Source of the DNA: CAYPGT01 sp964512985
Lineage (GTDB): Bacteria > Cyanobacteriota > Vampirovibrionia > LMEP-6097
Length of the DNA stretch: 39,142 bases
Reading direction: 5' to 3'
NCBI GenBank assembly: GCA_964512985.1
Contig: CAZELI010000022.1
Span: 1-39,142 of the forward strand
The notes below the pieces were generated by a model that was given only the letters and a program-made list of their open reading frames with translations, had not been told where the DNA came from and ran no database searches. Shown in pieces: positions 15,432 through 22,614 of the stretch. How positions within the stretch are numbered: the stretch's first letter is position 1; each line of letters opens with the position of its first letter. The translations under genes and the position numbers were made by a program.

Positions 15432-15670
15432 CGTTGCTTTCCCTTTAGTTTTTTCGCTCGTTTTTTAGGGCTGACTGAAAGGTGCAGCAGCCCTAAAAAA
15501 CTTCACTCAAAAAAAATTATTAAACCCAACTACAGAGCGGTGTTACACCGCTATCCACTTCACCCTTTTAGGTCGAGTGGCAGGCGAGGCGAGCGCAGCG
15601 AGCCGAGCCTGGGCTCAGGGGCTGTGTGTGAGTGTGTTAGCGAATGGCGCCGCGCTTTGGGGTTGGCGCG
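15432..15670 (+). pseudogene. 3' remnant of a serine recombinase gene
   Basis: The translated frame FPFSFFARFLGLTERCSSPKK aligns with the end of the intact recombinase (FKPFSFFREAIMLTGRCGSPKE). It then runs through the shared 77-bp repeat, giving the same SGRRGERSEPSLGSGAVCEC tail. Nothing of the resolvase domain, zinc ribbon or coiled coil is present upstream. The fragment is in inverted orientation relative to the intact gene. It is best explained as the end of a second, lost recombinase copy, or as a duplicated island end. Confidence 0.7.
15574..15650. repeat. right inverted copy of the island end repeat
   Basis: These 77 bases are the exact reverse complement of 4661-4737. The outer end, GTTAGCGAATGGCGC, corresponds to tRNA-Trp 3'-GCGCCA plus flank. 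Homology extends inward, more weakly, to about 15430. Homologous recombination between the two copies would invert about 11 kb while leaving a GCGCCA end on the tRNA. Confidence 0.9.
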
Positions 15671-15850
15671 AACTGCCGCCGCGGAAATCATCAACTTGTA
15701 GAGTCTTCGGACTGCGTCCTCAGCCTCTACTGCTAGAAGAATCAGCTAAGGCTGCTTAAGTCGCTAAACGCTCCTTAAGCAGCCTTAACTATTTTCCCGA
15801 TATAATTTTCGCGGCGGCAGTTCGCGCCAACCCCAAAGCGCGGCGCCATT
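15643..15850. repeat. nested perfect inverted repeat (MITE-like element)
   Basis: Outer arms 15643-15683 and 15810-15850 are perfect 41-base reverse complements, very GC-rich (AATGGCGCCGCGC at the end). Inside the 126-base spacer is another perfect 14-bp stem: 15747-15760 TAAGGCTGCTTAAG with 15774-15787, loop 13. No reading frame of note is enclosed. The left arm's first 8 bases overlap the end of the 77-bp recombinase repeat, and the right arm ends on the stop codon of the Fic gene. The structure resembles a non-autonomous transposable element or a recombination site; its GC content is foreign to the surroundings. Confidence 0.8.
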
Positions 15851-16727
15851 ATACTTTCTCCCCTATCCTCCAAACTCCTTTCTCGCGAAATGCAGGTATA
15901 GTTTGTCTTTTAGCGGCGTTGAGAATTGTTGATGTGGATTTCTTCTGCTTCTTGGCGTAGTCTGTGAGTCTTACTATTTTCTCTGATCTTAAATACGCTA
16001 AGCGTTTATGGAAAGCTTCTGTGAGAGCGAGATAGACTATTCTATCCATGCCACGTGAAGCTTGCTTCGCATCATAATCTCTGAAGGAACTATAGTAATC
16101 TGCTTTCTCTTTATCTCTAATTATTACAGGCGGAAATCCCAATCTTTGTAGCTGATAATTTATCAGTACCCTCCCAATGCGTCCGTTACCGTCACAGAAA
16201 GGATGTATGTTTTCAAACTCAAGATGAAATTTGGATATGCGCTCCAGAAAATAATGACTAAGTTTAGACTCATATGTATTGAGGGCATCTTGAATTAAAT
16301 CTTCGACTAGTTCAGGTGCAGGCGCGGTGTGAGTTCCGACTCTTACATACTCACCCGTGGTTCTGAAGCGTCCAGCAATGCGATCGTCTATACCGCCAAG
16401 CAGCATTTTATGAAGTAATAGAATTAATTCTTTATCAAGCTCTTGTTCTTGGGATTTACTACGGATATAATTAACTACTCTTGCCAAATTTTTAGCCTCA
16501 TATACTTCACGCAGCGAGAGGTTTGCGCTGAACTCTATATCAAGAAGTATCTGTTCAGTTTCTTTAAGAGTGAGAGTGGAGTTTTCAATAGCATTAGAGT
16601 TATAAACAGCCTCTGCTACTTCTACTTCATCAAGCATTATTAGTAATGATTCTTTACCGCTGCTAAGAGTGTTAAATTCTGCTTTGAGTTCATCAAGATA
16701 GTGCTGTTGATCAGCAGTTATGGTCAT
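15849..16727 (-). CDS. Fic-domain protein (AMP-transferase) with winged-helix tail
   Basis: The 292 residues contain the complete Fic motif HPFCDGNGRIGR at 175-186; the catalytic His175 and phosphate-binding GNGR are intact. The N-terminal Fic_N region carries SNAIEN at 44-49, matching the (S/T)xxxE(G/N) inhibitory helix of self-inhibited (class II) Fic proteins, so activity is probably gated by Glu48. A TAPAPELV flap segment is at about 134-141. The last 45 residues (VRLTDYAKKQKKSTSTILNAAKR and so on) look like a winged helix. Fic enzymes transfer AMP to hydroxyl side chains of target proteins. The stop codon TTA/TAA at 15849-15851 touches the 41-bp repeat. The DNA-binding tail and upstream half-sites suggest autoregulation. 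Confidence 0.93.
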   Translation of the reverse strand: MTITADQQHYLDELKAEFNTLSSGKESLLIMLDEVEVAEAVYNSNAIENSTLTLKETEQILLDIEFSANLSLREVYEAKNLARVVNYIRSKSQEQELDKELILLLHKMLLGGIDDRIAGRFRTTGEYVRVGTHTAPAPELVEDLIQDALNTYESKLSHYFLERISKFHLEFENIHPFCDGNGRIGRVLINYQLQRLGFPPVIIRDKEKADYYSSFRDYDAKQASRGMDRIVYLALTEAFHKRLAYLRSEKIVRLTDYAKKQKKSTSTILNAAKRQTIPAFREKGVWRIGEKV

Positions 16728-16746
16728 ATCTATAATTATACCATAG

Positions 16747-16830
16747 ATTCACGCCTTTTATGTATTATCTCGTGAATTTCATTGAAATTTAGAGCAAATT
16801 CACGGTTTTTTGCTAAAAATACGTGAATTT
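16747..16830. promoter_or_regulatory. four alternating CGTGAATTT half-sites upstream of fic
   Basis: ATTCACG (16747-16753), CGTGAATTT (16771-16779), AAATTCACG (16796-16804) and CGTGAATTT (16822-16830) alternate in orientation with starts 24-26 bp apart. They begin 20 bases upstream of the fic start codon. Such an array of dyad halves is typical of a cooperative operator. The winged-helix tail of the Fic protein is an obvious candidate ligand (inference). Confidence 0.6.
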
Positions 16831-16844
16831 ACTTGTAATTAACA

Positions 16845-17340
16845 ATGCTTGTTTTGAAAGAATACGCAGAAGCATACGACGTCAAGTGTGTATTGGAACT
16901 TAACAAAAAACACATATTTACATTCTGATTGCAGCCTGTGAAGGTATAGAAAAATCAGAAGCAATATATGCTGGAACTACTTTATCATTTGCTTTAAATC
17001 TCCGTGAAAAAATTATGCTAGTTTCTGTTGGTGATAGTACAATCTGTGCTTTGAATAAAAATGGAATCATTCAAGAGTCAGTGAATACCCCGATCCCGAC
17101 TCATGTTGCAGCCTTGACTGTAGCTTTTAATCAAGATTCTACGGTAAAGTTACGTAGAGTACCTAAAATGCATTTCACTATTTTGAATAAAAAAGATGTA
17201 GATGGTTTGATTCTTGCTTCTGATGGTGTAATCGAGAACAATATTCAACGATATTTAGGACCAATAGTTAATTGGGACACTTCGTCACTGGGATTTGGCA
17301 GCATAACGAAATCCATTCCAATGCATGATGGGATTATTTA
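16845..17340 (+). pseudogene. PP2C-type protein phosphatase remnant
   Basis: From about 16930 the frame reads IAACEGIEKSEAIYAGTTL, then the PP2C blocks LVSVGDSTICALNKNG and LILASDGVIENN, matching the G-T-T-L, V-G-D-S and S-D-G-V motifs of PP2C Ser/Thr phosphatases. The N-terminal metal-binding DGHGG region is missing. An in-frame TAA lies near 16898, and the upstream start (ATG 16845, MLVLKEYAEAYDVKC) is in a different frame. At the 3' end the frame runs into the antisense end of the next gene. It is a truncated, frameshifted relic. The longest intact piece begins at ATG 17015. Confidence 0.6.
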
Positions 17341-18267
17341 TAACCCTCTAAGGAAGTTTTTGAAAGCTCTGACTGTGAGCGTGTCAGCAGAATTTCTAAT
17401 AAGAGAATTTATTAATTTATCTTCTGCTTGTTTCTGTTGCTGCTTATTTAATCCCATTTTTTCTTCATAGTCAGCCAAAATTTCCATTAAATCTAGGTTT
17501 AAGTTTGGTTGTTTTTTAGTAGGTATATAGTTTTGTAAGGTAGTATCGGCAATCTGCTGATCAGCTTTAAGTTTATTTTCAGTAAGAATTATCATTAATG
17601 TTTGGTCAGTGATTTGCTTTTCGGGGGTACTTTTAAAATGTTCTTTTATGCATTGATCTATGATACTTGCTTGTTGTGAGGTATTAGATAAAGTCTTAAG
17701 TGGGGGTGCAGCCATGCTGCTTCCATTCTCTCTAGATATTTCCGTGGCTTTTGGCTTTGGTCCAGGTTTCTTTGGACCAGAAGGATTAACCATTTTAAGT
17801 AGTATTATAAGTTTTTTATATACTGTGTTAGTCGTAAGCGTTGTATTAGATTGTACTATTTCAAGGATAGCTTTTGGTAAATTCGCGAGTAATATAGCTT
17901 TGTCGTTTTCATTGCGAGTATTTTGACTTAGAGAGCGGTATGCATCAGTAAAACTTCCTATAAGTGATGTATCCTTCTTCATAGCATCAATAAAATCACT
18001 ATTTAACTGTCTTACAAATTCATCTGGCGTTAAGTCATTACTTAGATATTTACTAGTAGGATTTTGAAACTTAAGGCAATATCTACTAAAAGCCTGAATA
18101 AAAGCATTGTTATTTTTTGATTGTATTAAATACTGAAGCTGACTTTTGGTAATAGTCCCATTATTTAGAACTAAATCATAAGCTTTTTCGCATGGAATGA
18201 GTTCCGTTCTTAATGAATTTCTTGGCTTAGATGCACGAATTCCTGTAGTGGTTAATGTTTCTTGCAT
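17338..18267 (-). CDS. orphan protein with Pro/Lys-rich linker
   Basis: I do not recognise this 309-residue protein. It starts MQETLTTTGIRASKPRNSL, a polar, Thr-rich leader like those of island proteins. Residues 30-165 are helical. A basic linker SGPKKPGPKPKATE at about 171-184 resembles an AT-hook or a flexible hinge. The C-terminal half is helical and Gln/Lys-rich (NKQQQKQAEDKL). No signal peptide, membrane helix or enzyme motif is seen. The stop region overlaps the PP2C remnant on the other strand. The upstream region contains the direct repeat ATCGAGTA (18295-18302 and 18309-18316). Confidence 0.62.
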   Translation of the reverse strand: MQETLTTTGIRASKPRNSLRTELIPCEKAYDLVLNNGTITKSQLQYLIQSKNNNAFIQAFSRYCLKFQNPTSKYLSNDLTPDEFVRQLNSDFIDAMKKDTSLIGSFTDAYRSLSQNTRNENDKAILLANLPKAILEIVQSNTTLTTNTVYKKLIILLKMVNPSGPKKPGPKPKATEISRENGSSMAAPPLKTLSNTSQQASIIDQCIKEHFKSTPEKQITDQTLMIILTENKLKADQQIADTTLQNYIPTKKQPNLNLDLMEILADYEEKMGLNKQQQKQAEDKLINSLIRNSADTLTVRAFKNFLRGL

Positions 18268-18433
18268 CTTTAATAGTATACAGGATAATACTTAATCGAG
18301 TATAGACTATCGAGTAAAGTTGAAATTATTCTTAATAGATACTACAGATTTTATGTAATTACGCTAAAATTCATCCCTATGGGACCTGGGTCCTAAGGTA
18401 GACGTTCGACTTGGCAAATTAAAGACGAATATT

Positions 18434-18721
18434 ATGAGCTTAACTATGGAAAAAACTAAAGAAGATAAAAATGAAAAGACCGGCTTTATTAAATGGCTAA
18501 CTGAAGATGATTCTCCAGAAATCGGTATCGCCAGTAAAGAACCTTTAATGGAATATTTCCGTGGAGTTAAATTTGAGTTTAATAAGATTGTATGGCCTAC
18601 TAAAGAACAATTAAAAAACGAGTTTGTTACGGTTATTGTTATCGTTGCGATAATTTCAGCTTTGGTTTTTGTTATAGACTTGGGTCTTGCAAGAATGATT
18701 AGTACTATCAAGGGAAGTTAA
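18434..18721 (+). CDS. secE: preprotein translocase subunit SecE
   Basis: SecE clamps the SecY channel of the general protein-export translocon. The 95-residue protein has an N-terminal polar extension, then the family hallmark FEFNKIVWPTKEQLKNE at about 47-63. A single C-terminal membrane helix follows (about 65-88, VTVIVIVAIISALVFVIDLGL). This is the single-span bacterial type. It is followed 18 bp later by nusG, the classical order. Confidence 0.93.
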   Translation: MSLTMEKTKEDKNEKTGFIKWLTEDDSPEIGIASKEPLMEYFRGVKFEFNKIVWPTKEQLKNEFVTVIVIVAIISALVFVIDLGLARMISTIKGS

Positions 18722-18739
18722 GGGTATAAAGGAAAGAAC

Positions 18740-19306
18740 ATGAGTAAGCTAAAACATAAGACTGGTGAAAGAGGTTGGTTCGTAATTCAAACCGCAAGTG
18801 GTCATGAGAACAAGGTTAAAGGTCACATTGAGAAGCGCATCACCACTATGTCTGTGCAAGATCGTATTTTTAATGTGGTTATTCCTGAGCGTACCGTTGT
18901 TAAAGTAAACAAGTCTGGTAAAAGAATTGAGAGAAAAGAGAAAGAGTATCCTGGCTATGTATTAGTAGAGATGATGCTCGATGAGATGACTTGGGCTACT
19001 GTCAGGGAAGCTCCTGGGGTATTGGGTTTCATTGGAGAGAAGAATAAACCAACTACTTTAAGTGAAGCGGAAGTGCGTAGAATTCTGCGTAAAAATCAAT
19101 TACTCGAAGATCCTAAACTTGGAGAGAAAGCTGCTATTGATTTCTCTGTGGGTGAGACTGTGAAGATTCAAGCTGGTCCGTTTGAAGATTTCATTGGTGA
19201 AGTGGCTGAGATTAATAGTGAAAGAATGACACTTAAGGTTAACGTGATTGTATTTGGTAGATCTACTCCAACAGAAGTGCCAGTGAATCATGTAGTGAAA
19301 GTATAG
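18740..19306 (+). CDS. nusG: transcription termination/antitermination factor NusG
   Basis: NusG binds RNA polymerase and suppresses pausing, and links to Rho or the ribosome. The 188 residues contain the NGN domain (GWFVIQTASGHENKVKGHIEKR near 13-34; YPGYVLVEM; VREAPGVLGFIG). The C-terminal KOW domain is VGETVKIQAGPFEDFIGEVAEIN at about 138-160. The length is standard. The gene has a good ribosome-binding site (AAAGGAAAG). The usual downstream partners rplK, rplA, rplJ and rplL are absent; a membrane-protein gene follows instead. Confidence 0.97.
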   Translation: MSKLKHKTGERGWFVIQTASGHENKVKGHIEKRITTMSVQDRIFNVVIPERTVVKVNKSGKRIERKEKEYPGYVLVEMMLDEMTWATVREAPGVLGFIGEKNKPTTLSEAEVRRILRKNQLLEDPKLGEKAAIDFSVGETVKIQAGPFEDFIGEVAEINSERMTLKVNVIVFGRSTPTEVPVNHVVKV

Positions 19307-19312
19307 ACAATT

Positions 19313-19582
19313 ATGGAAATTTTTTACTTTATCGCTAAAATTATTCTTGCTATCGTTTGCATCGTCTCTTCCTTGCTTTTACTTTATTTAAGTGTGAAAG
19401 CACGGGTTTTCTTAGTGTCGCTTAAAGAACTTGAAACCCTATTAACTAAAGACATACGTAAATTTATGGTTGGTGGTTCTGTGGCTATCAATGCTTTAAT
19501 ACCACTTATTTTTAAGCCTGGTAGATCCTTTTCACCTTTTGGGCTGATTGCGTCTATAATAGATATGGTTAAATCCCGTTAG
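19313..19582 (+). CDS. small membrane protein of unknown function
   Basis: This 89-residue protein has a strong N-terminal membrane helix (about 3-28, IAKIILAIVCIVSSLLLLYLSV), a short basic loop, and a second hydrophobic stretch at about 52-67 (VGGSVAINALIPLIF). It has no recognisable domain. It is tightly packed, 6 bp after nusG and 12 bp before the glycosyltransferase gene, so it is probably co-transcribed with them. It could assist the following envelope glycosyltransferase, but that is only positional. Confidence 0.7.
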   Translation: MEIFYFIAKIILAIVCIVSSLLLLYLSVKARVFLVSLKELETLLTKDIRKFMVGGSVAINALIPLIFKPGRSFSPFGLIASIIDMVKSR

Positions 19583-19594
19583 GGACCATTTAAG

Positions 19595-20860
19595 ATGAGA
19601 GTCGCAATTTTTACAGAAACTTTTTTACCCCAAGTTAATGGTGTGGTAAGAACTCTTGAAAGAATAATTAGATATTTAGAAGATAAGGGTCATGAAGTTT
19701 TAGTTATTACCATTGGTGAAGGTGAAGATAGTTATTCTAAGAGTCCAGTTGTAAGAGTCGAAGGCATTAAATTTTCGTTTTATAAAGAACTTTATTTAGT
19801 TAAGCCAGAAGATAAATGGTTTGCAAAGATTCTAAAACAAGATCTAATGCATGTGCCGATGTCTATTCTGCAAGCTCTTGTACCTAATAAACATAGCTTG
19901 GTGGAGAAAACTCTTAATGAGTTTCAGCCTGATATCGTGCATTTGGCGACACCTGCGACGCTTGGAGCTATTGGACTTTATTACGTTGAGAATATGCAAC
20001 TACCTTGCCTCGCTACATTTCATACTGACCTCGCTGCTTATGCACCAATGTATCAAGTGCCATATATTGAGGAGATCCTTAATACTGTAACTAAGATGGT
20101 CTATAGTAAAGCTGGTCGGGTACTGGCTCCTAGCCCTAGCTCACAGAAGAAGCTAGAAGAAATTGGGCTTACCAGTGTTGGTGTTTTTGGTAGAGGAGTA
20201 GATGCTGATCTCTTTAACCCGAATAAACGTAATAAAAAAATCTGGTCTAATTATGGATTGAACCCAGGTGCAGTAACCTTACTTTATGTAGGTCGGCTAG
20301 CAGATGAGAAGTCTATTCCTGAATTGATTGAGGCGTTTTTAGATTTAGAGAAAAAACATAAAAACATTCAGTTAGTAATAGTTGGTGATGGTCCAATAAA
20401 AGCAGAATTACAAAATCTATTAAAGGGTAAAACTAAGAATTATTGTTTTACTGGAATTAAGAAGGGTGATGAATTAGCTGAGTTGTATGCTTCTTCGGAT
20501 ATTTTTGCGTTTCCTTCGCGTACTGAGACTTTTGGGCAGGTAGTGCTAGAGGCTATGGCATCTGGAATACCAGTGGTGGGCTGTGATTCGCCTGGGGTAA
20601 GGGATCTGGTTCGGCATAATGAGACTGGCTTGCTGGCTGGAATTAATGGACTGGAGTTTTCTAAAGCATTAGAGAGCTTAATTAATAATGAAAAACAACG
20701 GATAAGTTTTGGGGTTAAATCCAGAGAATTGAGCTTGGAGCGGGCTTGGGGCTATATTTTAGATAGTTTGGTCTCTGAGTATGAAGAGTTGATTGGTGTT
20801 AAAATAAGTCAATATGAAGACTATGCAAAAAGAACAAAGAGGGACAGCATTACTCGATAA
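19595..20860 (+). CDS. GT4-family glycosyltransferase (glycolipid-type)
   Basis: The 421 residues have a GT-B fold. The N-terminus RVAIFTETFLPQVNGVVRTL with its glycine-rich acceptor loop, and the central FHTDLAAYAPMY, resemble the SqdX/MgtA-like and mannosyltransferase branch of GT4. The C-terminal donor domain starts about 195 (GVFGRGVDADLFNP), continues LLYVGRLADEKSIPELIEAF, and contains the E-x7-E signature in RTETFGQVVLEAMASGIPVV. It is cytoplasmic and membrane-peripheral by family, transferring a sugar from a nucleotide donor to a lipid or glycan. The exact sugar and acceptor cannot be read. The last 47 bases overlap the malic enzyme gene. Confidence 0.88.
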   Translation: MRVAIFTETFLPQVNGVVRTLERIIRYLEDKGHEVLVITIGEGEDSYSKSPVVRVEGIKFSFYKELYLVKPEDKWFAKILKQDLMHVPMSILQALVPNKHSLVEKTLNEFQPDIVHLATPATLGAIGLYYVENMQLPCLATFHTDLAAYAPMYQVPYIEEILNTVTKMVYSKAGRVLAPSPSSQKKLEEIGLTSVGVFGRGVDADLFNPNKRNKKIWSNYGLNPGAVTLLYVGRLADEKSIPELIEAFLDLEKKHKNIQLVIVGDGPIKAELQNLLKGKTKNYCFTGIKKGDELAELYASSDIFAFPSRTETFGQVVLEAMASGIPVVGCDSPGVRDLVRHNETGLLAGINGLEFSKALESLINNEKQRISFGVKSRELSLERAWGYILDSLVSEYEELIGVKISQYEDYAKRTKRDSITR

Positions 20861-22436
20861 TCGTCAATTAACAAAATCCACAGCTTTTACTAAACGTGAA
20901 CGAGAGGAATTAGGTCTTAGAGGTTTATTGCCAGCTCGTATTTGTGATGCAGCAGTCCAAGAGAAGCGTATCTTACGTAGCCTTGAAGCTAAACATACAG
21001 ATATGGAGAAGTATATTTTCCTAACGGCTTTACTTGAGCGTAATGAGAGACTTTTTTATCAGATCGTAATTGATAATCTTGAGCAAACGATGCCAATAAT
21101 TTATACACCAACTGTAGGTCAGGCTTGTAAAGAGTTTGCACAGAATTTTCGTAAGACTAGGGGCTTCTATATTAATCCTGATGATAAAGGTGATATTAGA
21201 AAGATTCTCGATAACTGGCCTCACGATGATGTCAGAGTAATTGTTGTAACTGATGGAGAGAGGATTTTAGGTCTGGGAGATTTAGGTTCTAATGGGATGG
21301 GCATTCCTATTGGTAAATTACAACTTTATGTCGCTGGTGCTGGAATACATCCTGATCAATGTTTGCCAGTAATGCTTGATGTGGGAACCAATAATGAAGA
21401 GTATTTGAATGACCCTTTATATCTAGGTTGGCAAGGGCAACGTATACGAGGAAGAGAATATTTAGAGTTAGTTGATGAGTTTGTTACCGCTATCCAGGAT
21501 AAATTTCCTAAAGCACTTATTCAGTTTGAGGATTTTACTACTGAGAATGCTTATCGTTTATTAAATATCTACAGAGATAAATGTCTATGTTTCAATGATG
21601 ATATTCAAGGTACTGCTTCGGTTGTTTTAGCAGGAGTACTTGCTTATGAAAGAGCTGCTAAGAAGAAATTGCAAGACCTTAAGTTTATGTTTCTTGGTGC
21701 AGGCGCTGCTGCTACTGGTATTGGTGATTTGATAGTGTCAGCCTTAGTAGAGCGAGGTGTGAGTGTAGCAGAAGCAAGAAAGCAACTTTGGTTTATTGAT
21801 AGTAAGGGATTAGTCGTAGCATCTAGAACAGATTTAGCTGACTATAAGCAACCTTACGCGCATGATCAGAAGGCTATGGACTTTAGTCAAGCATTAGATG
21901 TTCTTAAACCTGATGTATTGATTGGTGCTACTGGAACTCCAGGAACTTTCACTCAAGAAATAATAGAGAAGATGGTTTCGTTCCATGGACATCCAGCGAT
22001 TTTTGCATTGTCTAATCCTACTTCTAGAGCAGAATGTACAGCCGAGCAGGCTTATACTTGGAGTAAGGGTAAGGCTATATTTTGTAGTGGTAGTCCGTTT
22101 GGTCCAGTTACTGTTAATGGTAAGGAACATAGACCTGGACAAGGAAACAACGCTTATATATTTCCTGGTGTGGGACTTGCTGCAGTAGCTTGTGACCTTA
22201 CGAGAGTTACTGATGATATGTTCTTAGTTGCAGCTCAAGCACTTGCTAATCTAATTCAAGAGAAAGATTTAGAGAGTGGTACTATGTATCCACGTTTAAA
22301 TGAAATACGTGGAGCTTCATTAGATATCGCAGTAGCAGTAGCCAAGAGAGCTTACGAGAAGGGTTTAGCACAAACCCCATTACCAGCGAATCTTAAAGAG
22401 CATATTGCGAGTTACGTATATGATCCGAGTTATTAG
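20814..22436 (+). CDS. NAD-type malic enzyme (malate to pyruvate, decarboxylating)
   Basis: The 540-residue protein is the long, eukaryote/E. coli MaeA-like form. It oxidatively decarboxylates malate to pyruvate with NAD(P)+. IIYTPTVGQACKEF carries the catalytic Tyr97. The malate/metal region includes FEDFTTENA (about 238-246) and FNDDIQGTASV (260-270). The Rossmann motif is FLGAGAAATGIGDLI (293-307), and the C-terminal FALSNPTSRAECTAEQAY is also typical. Cofactor choice is not certain by eye. Two possible starts, ATG 20814 and ATG 20823, both lie inside the end of the glycosyltransferase gene. The 5' overlap suggests coupled translation. A palindromic element follows the stop. Confidence 0.95.
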   Translation: MKTMQKEQRGTALLDNRQLTKSTAFTKREREELGLRGLLPARICDAAVQEKRILRSLEAKHTDMEKYIFLTALLERNERLFYQIVIDNLEQTMPIIYTPTVGQACKEFAQNFRKTRGFYINPDDKGDIRKILDNWPHDDVRVIVVTDGERILGLGDLGSNGMGIPIGKLQLYVAGAGIHPDQCLPVMLDVGTNNEEYLNDPLYLGWQGQRIRGREYLELVDEFVTAIQDKFPKALIQFEDFTTENAYRLLNIYRDKCLCFNDDIQGTASVVLAGVLAYERAAKKKLQDLKFMFLGAGAAATGIGDLIVSALVERGVSVAEARKQLWFIDSKGLVVASRTDLADYKQPYAHDQKAMDFSQALDVLKPDVLIGATGTPGTFTQEIIEKMVSFHGHPAIFALSNPTSRAECTAEQAYTWSKGKAIFCSGSPFGPVTVNGKEHRPGQGNNAYIFPGVGLAAVACDLTRVTDDMFLVAAQALANLIQEKDLESGTMYPRLNEIRGASLDIAVAVAKRAYEKGLAQTPLPANLKEHIASYVYDPSY

Positions 22437-22451
22437 TTTGTCATCAAGTAT

Positions 22452-22560
22452 GTCATCCTGAGGGAGGGCGAAGCCCGACCGTAAGGATCCACTTTTATTA
22501 ATAGACTATTCGTAGTAGTGGATCCTTACGTCGCAACCTACGGTTGCTCCTCAGGATGAC
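22452..22560. repeat. palindromic intergenic element, GTCATCCTGAG type
   Basis: GTCATCCTGAG (22452-22462) pairs with CTCAGGATGAC (22550-22560), and inside it GTAAGGATCCACT (22481-22493) pairs with AGTGGATCCTTAC (22517-22529). The whole 109 bases fold into one long interrupted hairpin between malic enzyme and flhB. Its layout (outer GTCATC end, inner GGATCC arm) parallels the elements at 23713 and 39026. Comparable dispersed palindromes occur in intracellular and host-associated bacteria such as Rickettsiales (from general knowledge). Confidence 0.8.
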
Positions 22561-22614
22561 GAATCTTGCCTATTTACCTATTTTTAAGATTATATTGCAT
22601 AATGGTATATATCA

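Noticed and set aside
15577..15759. Short plus-strand reading frame in the right repeat
   Set aside because: It covers the repeat and palindrome in a frame other than the recombinase remnant, with no protein-like features.
14692..15848. CRISPR array in the repeat-rich right end of the island
   Set aside because: The repeats are inverted pairs and hairpins; there are no regularly spaced direct repeats with unique spacers, and no cas gene is present.
18380..18425. GTTCGAC within a GC-richer stretch upstream of secE, suggestive of a tRNA T loop (tRNA-Trp precedes secE in some genomes)
   Set aside because: No acceptor, D or anticodon stems can be paired around it, and the only foldable tRNA-Trp is at 4591-4666.
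22452..22560. Simple intrinsic terminator after malic enzyme
   Set aside because: It is much longer than a terminator, has a nested second palindrome, lacks a T-run, and shares its layout with other dispersed elements; it may still terminate transcription incidentally.
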